This document shows positions 6,519 through 14,192 of a DNA stretch of 17,885 nucleotides, piece after piece. The translations under genes and the position numbers were made by a program. The notes beneath the pieces are model-generated. The model saw only the letters and a list, made by a program, of their open reading frames with translations. It had not been told where the DNA came from and ran no database searches. The stretch lies in NCBI GenBank assembly GCA_910587955.1, contig CAJUNN010000053.1:1-17885 (forward strand). The letters run 5' to 3'. How positions within the stretch are numbered: the stretch's first letter is position 1; every line of letters starts with the position of its first letter. This DNA comes from an uncultured Lachnospiraceae bacterium (GTDB taxonomy: Bacteria; Bacillota; Clostridia; Lachnospirales; Lachnospiraceae).

Positions 6519-7424
6519 TCAATACTCAGGTGGAAGTTCGTCGATCTCATCAAACCGGAACACCGGCCCATCCTTGCACACATATTTGGAACCGATGTTG
6601 CAGCGTCCGCATTTTCCGATTCCGCATTTCATGCGCAGCTCCAGGGTAGTGTAAATCTGTTCCTTGGTAAAGCCCATTTCCGTCAGGCCCGCCAGCACGA
6701 ACTTAATCATAATAGGCGGCCCGCAGACAAGTACCGTTTTGTCCGTCGTAAACCCAATCTCTTTCAGATAGGAGGGGACAAAACCTACATGGCCGTCCCA
6801 GCCCTCCTGCTCCCGGTCAATGGTGAGATACACATCCACGCCCGGGGTCTTGCACCACACCTGCTGGATCTCCTCAAGCTGCACCAGATCATCCGCAGAA
6901 CGGGAACCGTAGAGAATCTCCACCGTACCGTAGTTCTCCCGGTTGTCCAGCACATAATTGATCACCGAGCGCAGAGGCGCCAGGCCGATGCCGCCGGCAA
7001 TAAACAGGAGATTCTGTCCCTTCAGGGCCGTCTCCACCGGAAATGCATTGCCGTAGGGCCCGCGCACCGTAATCTCGTCCCCCGGATTCATCCCATGGAG
7101 CACATCTGTGAGGCTTCCGCAGCGCTTGATGGAAAATTCCTGAAATTCCTTATTTGTAGGGGAAGAGGTAATGGAAAACATAGCCTCTCCCACGCCCGGC
7201 ACAGAAACCATGGCGCACTGGCCCGGCATATGCTCAAAAAGCTTTTTACCGTCCCGGCCCACCACCCGGAATGTCTTCACATCCGGAGTCTCCGTGCGGA
7301 TATCCGTGATCACGCCGATCAAGGGGATTAACATTTCCTTAATCTGTCCATTCTTTCCGGACATAAAGGTATCCCCTTGCGGGATTTCATGCTTGTGGCT
7401 TTTGCCGCATGTACAGGTATCCAT
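6519..7424 (-). CDS. floxA: FAD/NAD(P)H-binding [2Fe-2S] oxidoreductase, FloxA/HydG/PyrK-like
   Basis: A 301-residue ferredoxin-NADP reductase-fold protein. After a Cys/His-rich N terminus (MDTCTCGKSHKH) come an FAD domain (FSIKRCGSLTDVLHG and GDEITVRGPYGNAFP), an NAD(P)H domain (LLFIAGGIGLAPLRS, then VLVCGPPIMIKFV) and a C-terminal [2Fe-2S] motif, Cys267-x4-Cys272-x2-Cys275-x7-Cys283. PyrK, sulfhydrogenase gamma and FloxA share this plan; it is the NADH entry point of HdrABC-FloxABCD complexes. Its ATG overlaps the stop of the previous gene by one base (TAATG), indicating coupling. PyrK is unlikely because no pyrD is adjacent. Electrons should pass from NADH via FAD and [2Fe-2S] to the ferredoxin-like subunits encoded next. 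Confidence 0.85.
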   Translation of the reverse strand: MDTCTCGKSHKHEIPQGDTFMSGKNGQIKEMLIPLIGVITDIRTETPDVKTFRVVGRDGKKLFEHMPGQCAMVSVPGVGEAMFSITSSPTNKEFQEFSIKRCGSLTDVLHGMNPGDEITVRGPYGNAFPVETALKGQNLLFIAGGIGLAPLRSVINYVLDNRENYGTVEILYGSRSADDLVQLEEIQQVWCKTPGVDVYLTIDREQEGWDGHVGFVPSYLKEIGFTTDKTVLVCGPPIMIKFVLAGLTEMGFTKEQIYTTLELRMKCGIGKCGRCNIGSKYVCKDGPVFRFDEIDELPPEY

Positions 7425-8446
7425 TACGCCTCACCTCCCAGTTTTTTGATAACTTTCACAATATTTAACGAGGCCGGACATTTGCTTACGCAGCGGCCGC
7501 AGCCCACACAGGAATACATTCCCTCATTGTTGGCCGGATAGTACACCAGCTTGTGCATGAACCGCTGGCGGAAGCGCTGCATCTGGCTGGTGCGCATATT
7601 TCCGTGAGCCATCATGGTAAAGTCGGAATACATGCAGGAATCCCAGCAGCGGTAGCGCTGCACGCCGTCCCCTGTGTTGAAATCTTTGATATCATAGCAC
7701 TGGCAGGTAGGACACACAAAGGTGCAGGTGCCGCAGGCCAGACAGGGCTGGTACATCTCCTCCCAGCGGGAATCGTCAAAAAGGTCCATGGTATTCTCCG
7801 GCTTGAAGCGGGAAAGATCCAGGTGAGAGTAGGGCAGTTTTTCTATGATTGTCCGGATCTGCGCCTGTTCCTCTTCCACAGCCCGTTCCTCTGTCTCTGT
7901 CAGAAACTCCTTCACCATGCCGGTCAGGGTCTCCCCCTTTCCGGTCAAAGGCTTCCAGTACAGGGCCTCCCCGATCATCCAGGCTGCCACATCCGCCGCA
8001 GGCTCTGCCGCGTCAATGCCGAATACCTTGCAGAAGCACGTCTCTTCCGGTTCATGGCAGGCCAGGGCCACCACTGTGCCGTGCTCCCGGCGGGCTGCGT
8101 AAAAGCTATCCACGGGATCCTTTAAAAATACATGGTCCAGGACCTTAAGCCCCTGCACATCGCATGCGCGCATGCCGAAAACCACAAAGGGCTCTTCCGT
8201 CAATTTGGCCGGATCAAGGGAAAGCTTTCCGTCCTCTTTTTTACAGCTGTATAAGGTCTCGCTCTGAGGGAAGAAACAGTCCTTGCCCGATTTCACGGTC
8301 TTCAAGGTATCCAGATCCACCTGCACTTCTTCGCTCCAAAGTCCGTAGTTGGCCTGATCGCACTTGCGGATGGGAAGGAACAGATCCTGCTCCTTAGCAA
8401 TGGCCGCAAAAAGCTCCGGCAGGCGGTTTTTCGCTATCTGATACAT
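7424..8446 (-). CDS. floxB: 4Fe-4S dicluster electron-transfer protein, FloxB/HydB-like
   Basis: A 340-residue cytosolic protein related to sulfhydrogenase beta / FloxB. It has two ferredoxin motifs in the C-terminal third: CLACGTCTFVCPTC (Cys235, 238, 241, 245) and CVGCGRCVSKCPAS (Cys313, 316, 319, 323). Extra cysteines (CQCYDI; CWDSC) lie between them. The N-terminal two thirds contain the family segment PFVVFGMRACDVQGLKVLD and an EPEETCFCKVFG stretch. It probably relays electrons between FloxA and the Hdr part. It starts directly at the stop of the preceding gene (TAG then ATG) and overlaps the next gene by one base, so all three are co-translated. Confidence 0.82.
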   Translation of the reverse strand: MYQIAKNRLPELFAAIAKEQDLFLPIRKCDQANYGLWSEEVQVDLDTLKTVKSGKDCFFPQSETLYSCKKEDGKLSLDPAKLTEEPFVVFGMRACDVQGLKVLDHVFLKDPVDSFYAARREHGTVVALACHEPEETCFCKVFGIDAAEPAADVAAWMIGEALYWKPLTGKGETLTGMVKEFLTETEERAVEEEQAQIRTIIEKLPYSHLDLSRFKPENTMDLFDDSRWEEMYQPCLACGTCTFVCPTCQCYDIKDFNTGDGVQRYRCWDSCMYSDFTMMAHGNMRTSQMQRFRQRFMHKLVYYPANNEGMYSCVGCGRCVSKCPASLNIVKVIKKLGGEA

Positions 8447-9427
8447 CTAGTGCTTCCCTCCTCTCTCGGTGACAATCCCAGGCTCCGCGTCCTCGAATGT
8501 AAAGTCCGTCAAAGGCGCACGGCTGTCCGTATCCTCGCCTGCCTGATACTCTCCGTAGAACTCGTTGATATCCTTGATAAACTTCCGGTTCAGAAGATGC
8601 AGGGGGATTCCCTGGGGACATACCCGGCTGCACTCGCCGCAGTCCGTGCAGCGTCCCGCCACATGGAAGGCGCGGATAATGTGGAACATCTGCTCCTCAA
8701 ACGTATCTGCGTTGGCTTTCTGGGCACTGTCAAACTGATTGCTGTCAAACACACATTTCAGGCAGCTGCAGGCCGGGCACACATTGCGGCAGGCATTGCA
8801 GCGGATACATTTGGAAAGCTCGTTCTGCCAAAACGCAAAGCGCTCCTCCGGGCTCATGGCCTCCAGCTTTTCCACCATCTCAAAGCGGTTCCCCAAAGGT
8901 CCCGCCTCCTGGCCTTCCTCCGCGCCGATCAGCTCGTCATAGATTTGATGGGTCTTGCCCTTGCATACGGTACAGCGCTCTAAGAGGGCGTCCTCAAAGG
9001 GGAATTCCTTCTCCCCGTAAATGGTCTTAATTTTCAGCACATCCCCTTCCTGGGAAATGCTTTCAATTCCCTTAATCCCCGCGTTTTTCACCTTATCAAT
9101 ATCCAGGGTTCCCTTGCAGCCCACGCCGATGATGTAGGTCTTGTCACGGTTTACCCGGTGTTCCTTGATGAGCTGGTTAAAGCTGTAGGTATCGCAGGGT
9201 TTTAAGAATACCAGGGACTTCCCCTCCAGCTTCCCCGCCTGAATCATATATTTGCTCAGGTTTGCGCCGCAGAAACCGTCATACACGAAACCTTCCAGCT
9301 CCTCAGGGCCGTTAAAATAGGCAGGCTCCGGATTGTATCCCAGATCCCCCTGCTGCCAGCCTAAGACCCGGACCACGGTTCCGTCCGCTAAAAGCTCCTT
9401 TGCTCTCTCAATCAGTCTTTCTTGCAT
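8447..9427 (-). CDS. floxC: 4Fe-4S dicluster electron-transfer protein, FloxC-like
   Basis: A 326-residue protein whose N-terminal ~200 residues resemble the FrhB/FdhB-type fold (LVFLKPCDTYSFNQLIKEH; IIGVGCKGTLDID). Two [4Fe-4S] motifs follow: CIRCNACRNVCPAC (Cys207, 210, 213, 217) and CTDCGECSRVCPQG (Cys260, 263, 266, 270). The extra cysteines CSCLKC follow the first motif. It is paralogous in plan to the next gene, as in Flox clusters where two such subunits sit between FloxA and the MvhD-like protein. GGAGG is 8 nt before the ATG, and the start overlaps the mvhD-like stop by 16 bp. The exact Flox letter is assigned by order and architecture only. Confidence 0.78.
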   Translation of the reverse strand: MQERLIERAKELLADGTVVRVLGWQQGDLGYNPEPAYFNGPEELEGFVYDGFCGANLSKYMIQAGKLEGKSLVFLKPCDTYSFNQLIKEHRVNRDKTYIIGVGCKGTLDIDKVKNAGIKGIESISQEGDVLKIKTIYGEKEFPFEDALLERCTVCKGKTHQIYDELIGAEEGQEAGPLGNRFEMVEKLEAMSPEERFAFWQNELSKCIRCNACRNVCPACSCLKCVFDSNQFDSAQKANADTFEEQMFHIIRAFHVAGRCTDCGECSRVCPQGIPLHLLNRKFIKDINEFYGEYQAGEDTDSRAPLTDFTFEDAEPGIVTERGGKH

Positions 9428-9858
9428 CGCAAATCCTCCAATCTCACATTCTCACCCAGGGAATAAATCTTCTCTACAAATTCATTCATGGTGGTGGAGA
9501 ACTTCACGCCTTCTGCTGCGGACACCCACTCCACACGCGTCCGTCCGTTTTCCACGCCCAGATAATCCAGCATAGAGAACAGCAGCGTCATTCTTCTTCT
9601 CGCATAATAATTTCCGGTTGTATAATGGCAGTCCCCCGGATGGCAGCCGCACAGAATCACTCCGTCTGCGCCCCTCTGGAAAGCCCTCAAAATAAACATG
9701 GGATTGACCCTGCAGGAACAGGGCACCCGGATAATCTTTACATCCGCCGGATACGCCAGGCGGCTGCTGCCCGCCAGATCCGCGCCCGCATAGCTGCACC
9801 AGTTGCAGCAGAACGCCACGATCTTAGGCCGGAATTCTTTCTTGTTTTCTACCTGCAT
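9412..9858 (-). CDS. floxD: Hydrogenase iron-sulfur subunit, MvhD/FloxD-like
   Basis: A 148-residue MvhD-type [2Fe-2S] protein, the adaptor that hands electrons to HdrA in Hdr complexes. Cysteine-rich family motifs: FCCNWCSYAGAD (Cys17, 18, 21), VPCSCRVN (47, 49) and CGCHPGDCHY (70, 72, 77). The start is the ATG at 9858, preceded by GGAGGTG. The longer open frame upstream overlaps hdrA and is not used. The start overlaps the hdrA stop by 10 bp, which fits stoichiometric co-production. No hydrogenase large or small subunit (MvhA/G) is nearby, so the donor is probably the NADH-oxidising Flox part, not H2. Confidence 0.9.
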   Translation of the reverse strand: MQVENKKEFRPKIVAFCCNWCSYAGADLAGSSRLAYPADVKIIRVPCSCRVNPMFILRAFQRGADGVILCGCHPGDCHYTTGNYYARRRMTLLFSMLDYLGVENGRTRVEWVSAAEGVKFSTTMNEFVEKIYSLGENVRLEDLRCKKD

Positions 9859-11834
9859 ATCGCATCCACCTCCGCAAGAATTTGTCTGTTGGAAAAGCCC
9901 TGCAGATCCATGGCGCCGGAGGGACAGGCGACCGTACAGGCTCCGCAGCCCTGGCACAGGGCACTGTTCACCACAGCCACCCGCCGGGTCTCCCGGATTC
10001 CGTGATCGTTGACCTCCTTCTCCTCATAGGAAATGGCGCCGTAGGGACACACCTTCTCGCAGGAAGAGCAGCCATTGCACAAAAGCTGATCCGACTGTGC
10101 CACGCAGGGATTGGTCACCAGGTGATCCTTCGCCAGGAGGCCCACCACCTTTATGGCAGCAGCTCCCGCCTGGGCAACCGTCTCCGGGATATCCTTGGGA
10201 CCCTGGCAGACGCCGGAGAGGAAGATACCCGCCGTGGGGGATTCCACCGGACGCAGCTTTGCATGGGACTCCGTAAGGAAGTTATTGGTATCAATGCTGG
10301 CCGTCAGCATGGTGGCGATTTTACGCACATCGGGATTGGGCTCAATGGCCGTAGCCAGCACCACCATATCCGTCTCCATGACAATGCGCTTATTGTCCAG
10401 AAGATCCACGCCCTGTACAACAAGCTTATCGCCTTTTTCCGCCACTTTTCCTACCTGGCCTTTGATGTAATTTACACCGTAATCCTCTACGGCCCGGCGG
10501 TAGAACTCGTCAAAGTTCTTGCCCGGCGTGCGGACATCGATGTAGAACACCGTTACCTCTACATCCGGGTACTTGTCGCGGATAAGCATGGCATGCTTGG
10601 CCGTATACATGCAGCAGATCTTGGAGCAATAGCTCTTGCCCCTCTTATCCGCACAGCGGGAGCCTACGCATTGGATAAACACCATGGACTTGGGCGCCCT
10701 GTGATCCGACATGCGCTCCAGATGGCCTTTGGTCGGTCCTGCCGCGTTCATAATACGCTCCAGCTCCAGTGAAGTAATCACATCGGGGCTGGTGCTGTAG
10801 GAATACTCGTCAAACGCATCCAATTTGATGGTGTCAAAACCCGTGGCCACCACGATAGCTCCGTAATTCTGGGTTAAAATCTCGTCCTTCTGCTCATAGT
10901 CAATGGCGCCTGCCTGGCAGACTTTGGCGCAGACACCGCACTTTCCGGTCTTGAACTTGATGCAGTTCTCCCGGTCAATCACCGGGACATTGGGAATGGC
11001 CTGAGCGAAAGGCGTATAGATAGCGCTTCTCGTATTCAGGCCCCGGTTAAACTCGTTGGGCGTCTTCTTGGAGGGACACTTCTCCTGGCACACTCCGCAG
11101 CCGGTACACTTATCCATGTCCACGCTCCGGGCCTTCTTGCGGATATCCACCTGGAAATCCCCTACAAATCCAGACACTTTTTCTACTTCACTGTATGTAT
11201 AAATGGTAATCTTTTCGTGAGCCGCAGCCTCCACCATCTTCGGCGTCAGGATACAGGCCGAGCAGTCCAGGGTGGGGAAGGTCTTGTCAAGCTGGGACAT
11301 CCTTCCGCCGATGCTGGGCGTCTTCTCCACAATATCCACCTCGTAGCCTGCATCCGCAATATCCAGGGCCGTCTGAATCCCGGCAATTCCTCCTCCGATA
11401 ACCAGGGCTCTTTTTACCACCTTGCTGGTTCCCGCCTGAAGAGGCGCGTTCAAAAGCACCTTTGCAATGGCCGCTCTGGCCAGGATCACCGCCTTCTCTG
11501 TTGCTTCCTCTATATCCTTATGAATCCAGGAACAATGCTCACGGATATTTGCGATCTCCACCATGTACGGGTTAATGCCCGCACGCTGTGCCGCCTGACG
11601 GAACGTATTCTCGTGCATACGCGGAGAACACGAGCAAACCACAATGCCCGTCAGATTTTTTTCTTTGATTGCCTCGCGGATTTTGAGCTGTCCGGCCTCG
11701 GAACACATATATTGATAGTCTTCCGCATGAACCACACCCGGTTCCTTGGCCGCAGCCTCCACGACCCGGGCAATGTCCACAGTCGCCGCAATATTCGTTC
11801 CGCAATGGCAGACAAATACTCCTATTCTTTGCAC
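9849..11834 (-). CDS. hdrA: HdrA, flavoprotein of heterodisulfide-reductase-like complex
   Basis: A 661-residue HdrA, the FAD protein that performs electron bifurcation in Hdr complexes. N-terminal domain: VFVCHCG (Cys9, 11), YMCSEAGQ (44) and VVCSCSPRMHENTFR (67, 69). FAD-binding fold: GGGIAGI (147-153), GGRMSQLDKTFPTLDCSAC with Cys191/194. Inserted ferredoxin: CTGCGVCQEKCP (243-253) and C-x7-CGVCAKVC (291-306). C-terminal pair: CNGCSSCEKVCP (586-596) and CQGCGACTVACPSG (627-637). The start is chosen as GTG 11834, since GGAGG lies 8 nt upstream; a TTG five codons earlier would overlap that ribosome site. The protein is full length with all expected cluster motifs. HdrA homologues also occur with Mvh, Fdh or MetFV partners; here Flox genes are the partner. 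Confidence 0.95.
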   Translation of the reverse strand: MQRIGVFVCHCGTNIAATVDIARVVEAAAKEPGVVHAEDYQYMCSEAGQLKIREAIKEKNLTGIVVCSCSPRMHENTFRQAAQRAGINPYMVEIANIREHCSWIHKDIEEATEKAVILARAAIAKVLLNAPLQAGTSKVVKRALVIGGGIAGIQTALDIADAGYEVDIVEKTPSIGGRMSQLDKTFPTLDCSACILTPKMVEAAAHEKITIYTYSEVEKVSGFVGDFQVDIRKKARSVDMDKCTGCGVCQEKCPSKKTPNEFNRGLNTRSAIYTPFAQAIPNVPVIDRENCIKFKTGKCGVCAKVCQAGAIDYEQKDEILTQNYGAIVVATGFDTIKLDAFDEYSYSTSPDVITSLELERIMNAAGPTKGHLERMSDHRAPKSMVFIQCVGSRCADKRGKSYCSKICCMYTAKHAMLIRDKYPDVEVTVFYIDVRTPGKNFDEFYRRAVEDYGVNYIKGQVGKVAEKGDKLVVQGVDLLDNKRIVMETDMVVLATAIEPNPDVRKIATMLTASIDTNNFLTESHAKLRPVESPTAGIFLSGVCQGPKDIPETVAQAGAAAIKVVGLLAKDHLVTNPCVAQSDQLLCNGCSSCEKVCPYGAISYEEKEVNDHGIRETRRVAVVNSALCQGCGACTVACPSGAMDLQGFSNRQILAEVDAICR

Positions 11835-11855
11835 TCGATTCACCTCCAACCTTTC

Positions 11856-12248
11856 TTATTTACTGTATTTCCGAAATGCGCTGGCTAAAAGCTGCTGGGG
11901 CAGTTCTTCGTCCAAAAGCTCCGGAATCTCATCCGGGGACAGGTAATTGCCGCCCCTCTGGCGGATTACCAAAAGCCTGGCCGCTTCAATGAGTTTCGCA
12001 GGCTTCACATCCCGGGGACAGCGCTCCACGCACGCAAAGCAGGAGAGGCATTTCCAGATGCTCTTCGACTTCAGCAAAGCATCCGTATCCCCATTCTGCA
12101 CGTAAGACACAAACTGGTGCGGCCGGATATCCATTTCCTCGTAGGCCGGGCAGGAGGCGGAGCATTTCCCGCACTTCATACACTTCTTCGTATTAACACC
12201 GCTGATCTCTTTTATCAGCTCTGCCTGTTCTTGTTCTGTTCTATGCAA
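11856..12248 (-). CDS. hdrC: HdrC, 4Fe-4S ferredoxin-like subunit
   Basis: A 130-residue dicluster ferredoxin subunit that wires HdrA to HdrB. Two motifs: CMKCGKCSASCP (Cys23, 26, 29, 33) and CLSCFACVERCP (Cys67, 70, 73, 77). The length is slightly short of a typical HdrC but complete. The only plausible start in front of the first Cys motif is TTG at 12248, with GGGGG/TAGGA a few bases upstream; no in-frame ATG is available before the Cys region. Such a weak start could lower its synthesis relative to hdrB. The spacing is 14 nt after hdrB and 21 nt before hdrA. Confidence 0.93.
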   Translation of the reverse strand: MHRTEQEQAELIKEISGVNTKKCMKCGKCSASCPAYEEMDIRPHQFVSYVQNGDTDALLKSKSIWKCLSCFACVERCPRDVKPAKLIEAARLLVIRQRGGNYLSPDEIPELLDEELPQQLLASAFRKYSK

Positions 12249-12262
12249 CTTTTCCTACCCCC

Positions 12263-13051
12263 TTATTCCGTAATCAGCCCCAGGGCTTCTGCCAGAAGCT
12301 CTGTAATATAGCGGACGGGCAGCTTCTTCGCAGCACCGCTGTTCTTCAGGTTGTAAAGGCAGAGGGGACAGGCCGTAATAAGCTCCTCTGCTCCCTTGTC
12401 CGCCGCAGACTCCATCACCTGATCCACCAGGCTTCCCGCCAGGGCTTTCTCCTTCAAGGATATGTAGCCGCCGCAGCACTCGTTCCGGTAGGGATATACA
12501 ACCGGCTCCCCCCCAAGCGCCCGGATAAAGTCCTCCATAATCCTGGGATTCTCCGGATCGTCGAAGGCCATGACACCGCTGGGACGCAGGAGCATACAGC
12601 CGTAGTAAGCGCCGATTTTCCTTCCGGTTAAAGGTTTGACTGCCTTCTCCTTGAGGACGTCAAAGCCAACCCGGTCCCGGAGGACCTCCAGGAAATGCAA
12701 AACCTTTGTCTCCCCCATATAGGGTTCGGCAAGCTGAAGATAATTGTTGGCCCGCGTCCGGATATCCTCCACATGCTGCATGTCGTCATTGACACGCTTA
12801 ATCACATGGTGGCAGGCAGAGCAAAGCGTCACCAAATCCTGCCCCTTTTCCTTGGCATCATTGAGCGCCCGCACAGCAGACAGCTTCGTGGCAATCTCGT
12901 CCGATGCCTGAGGATAGACAGCGCCGCAGCACTGCCACTCCTCAATCTCTTCCAGGGTAAATCCCAGAACTTCGGCCGACATTCTGGCATATCGATCCAA
13001 ATCCCGGGCTTTATTCTTCAGGGTGCAGCCAGGATAATAACTGTACACCAT
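12263..13051 (-). CDS. hdrB: HdrB, CCG-domain subunit
   Basis: A 262-residue HdrB with two complete CCG domains, the ligands of the paired non-cubane [4Fe-4S] clusters that reduce disulfides in methanogens. Domain 1: YPGC (Cys9), CCG (41-43), CSAC (77-80). Domain 2: YYGC (Cys152), ECCGG (192-194), CPLC (228-231). The start is taken as the ATG at 13051 with GGAGG 8 nt upstream; the frame is open for 14 more codons with no ribosome site. No CoM/CoB, DsrC or other obvious disulfide substrate is encoded here. Its natural partner may be the fumarate reductase FeS protein, because in methanogen TfrB the same domain is fused to that subunit. Confidence 0.93.
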   Translation of the reverse strand: MVYSYYPGCTLKNKARDLDRYARMSAEVLGFTLEEIEEWQCCGAVYPQASDEIATKLSAVRALNDAKEKGQDLVTLCSACHHVIKRVNDDMQHVEDIRTRANNYLQLAEPYMGETKVLHFLEVLRDRVGFDVLKEKAVKPLTGRKIGAYYGCMLLRPSGVMAFDDPENPRIMEDFIRALGGEPVVYPYRNECCGGYISLKEKALAGSLVDQVMESAADKGAEELITACPLCLYNLKNSGAAKKLPVRYITELLAEALGLITE

Positions 13052-13070
13052 TTGGCAAACCTCCTTCTTC

Positions 13071-14030
13071 TTACTCATTCCCGCTGCATACATTCTGAAT
13101 AAAGGCTTTCAGTGTATCCGCAGAATGAACCATCTTCTTTTCCTCTTCTTCCGTCATACTGATTTTCAGGACTTTTCCGATTCCGTCGCTGTTCACCACG
13201 CAGGGAAGGCTGATGCAGGAATCCGCCATATCGCCATAATCGTCCCCCAGCACATGGGCAACCGGAAGAACCGTGTTCTGATCCTTGATAATCGACTCCA
13301 CAATGCGCAGGGTGGACATGGCAATTCCGTCAAAGGTAGCGCCCTTTAAGGAAATGACATCCGCACCGCCGGAACGGGCCCTCTGGGCAATCTCTTCCTT
13401 CTCCTTCGCCCGCTCCTCGGGATCCTGGGAAAGGAAGTGATCCACCGGCTCTCCCGCCACGTTCACGCCGCTCCAGATCGGCACCTGTGCATCTCCGTGC
13501 TCACCCAGGATATAACCCTGGATATCCCGGATATCCACATTGCAGCGCTCGCTGATGAGATAGCGGAACCGGGCCGTATCCAGGGAAGTTCCTGTTCCGA
13601 TGACCCGTCCCGTAGGAAGGCCCGTCTCTTTCTGAATGAGATACGTATTTACGTCAACCGGATTCGCCACCACAATGATCAACGGATTCTTGGCATACTC
13701 CATAATGTTTCTCGCAATGCTCTTCGCCACGCCTGTGTTCACCTTTGCCAAATCAAGCCTGGTCTGTCCCGGCTTTCTGGGAACACCTGCAGTCACGATA
13801 ATTGCCTTGGCATCCGCGCACTCCTCATAGCCGCCCTGGCGCACCCGTACCTGGCTGTAAAAGGCAGTTCCGTGGGAGATATCAAGAGCCGCGCCCTTGG
13901 CCCGGTCCTCGTCCACGTCAATGATGACAATCTCACTCACCTGGGTTTTCAGCATTAAGGTGTAGCAAATGGTCTCTCCAACCTTGCCTGCGCCGACTAC
14001 CACAATTTTGTTCGCTGTTTCCTGCTTCAT
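13071..14030 (-). CDS. mdh: NAD-dependent malate dehydrogenase of the L-lactate dehydrogenase family
   Basis: A 319-residue LDH/MDH-fold enzyme. NAD motif GAGKVG (13-18), with Asp38 ending strand 2 (prefers NADH). Substrate loop AGVPRKPGQTRLDL: Arg85 stands where lactate dehydrogenases have Gln102 (AGANQKPGETR), the classical switch to oxaloacetate/malate. Arg91 equals the conserved Arg109. The catalytic pair is Asp in SLDTARFR and His in GEHGD. The overall sequence is LDH-like, so automatic annotation would probably say L-lactate dehydrogenase. Context (fumarase, fumarate reductase, dicarboxylate transporter) and Arg85 favour malate dehydrogenase producing malate from oxaloacetate. First gene of the train, ~100 nt after a Rex-controlled promoter; hdrB starts 19 nt downstream. 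Confidence 0.83.
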   Translation of the reverse strand: MKQETANKIVVVGAGKVGETICYTLMLKTQVSEIVIIDVDEDRAKGAALDISHGTAFYSQVRVRQGGYEECADAKAIIVTAGVPRKPGQTRLDLAKVNTGVAKSIARNIMEYAKNPLIIVVANPVDVNTYLIQKETGLPTGRVIGTGTSLDTARFRYLISERCNVDIRDIQGYILGEHGDAQVPIWSGVNVAGEPVDHFLSQDPEERAKEKEEIAQRARSGGADVISLKGATFDGIAMSTLRIVESIIKDQNTVLPVAHVLGDDYGDMADSCISLPCVVNSDGIGKVLKISMTEEEEKKMVHSADTLKAFIQNVCSGNE

Positions 14031-14107
14031 ACTGCTACCTCTCTCTCTTCCTTTGATCTCCCGTCAGCCTGCTGCGGGATTCTGGATTTTCCTGTGGTTT
14101 CCATCCG

Positions 14108-14127
14108 ATTGATAACTTTCTATCAAT
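14108..14127 (-). promoter_or_regulatory. Inverted repeat at the 5' end of the operon transcript
   Basis: ATTGATA (14108-14114) and TATCAAT (14121-14127) are perfect arms around 6 nt, lying immediately downstream of the predicted transcription start (~14128). It could be a 5' stem-loop protecting a very long mRNA, or a second operator. A further weaker hairpin (CCCG...CGGG) lies closer to the mdh ribosome site. Confidence 0.45.
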
Positions 14128-14134
14128 TAGACTT

Positions 14135-14163
14135 ATTATAGCACGTTGTTAAAAGATTAACAA
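14135..14163 (-). promoter_or_regulatory. Sigma-A promoter of the mdh-hdr-flox-frd-fum train
   Basis: TTGTTA (14163-14158) and a perfect TATAAT (14140-14135) are exactly 17 bp apart. Predicted start near 14128. No other convincing promoter or strong terminator is seen until 1305, so it may drive about 12.8 kb and 13 genes. Confidence 0.78.
14146..14163. promoter_or_regulatory. Rex-type redox operator
   Basis: TTGTTAA-AAGA-TTAACAA, a perfect 18-bp palindrome (20 bp with flanking G/C), equals the clostridial Rex consensus TTGTTAA-N4-TTAACAA. It covers the -35 box and most of the spacer, where bound Rex would block RNA polymerase. Rex leaves DNA when NADH rises, so the operon would be switched on when electrons need disposal. 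Confidence 0.85.
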
Positions 14164-14192
14164 CCCCTTATTTGTGAAACTCTTGTGCCCTC

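Noticed and set aside
6401..6583. 60-codon minus-strand ORF ending in WGDCPNRDGAL
   Set aside because: It overlaps the end of the floxA-like gene in another frame, has no ribosome site, and most of it is the hairpin element. It is treated as part of a repeat-like spacer, not a gene.
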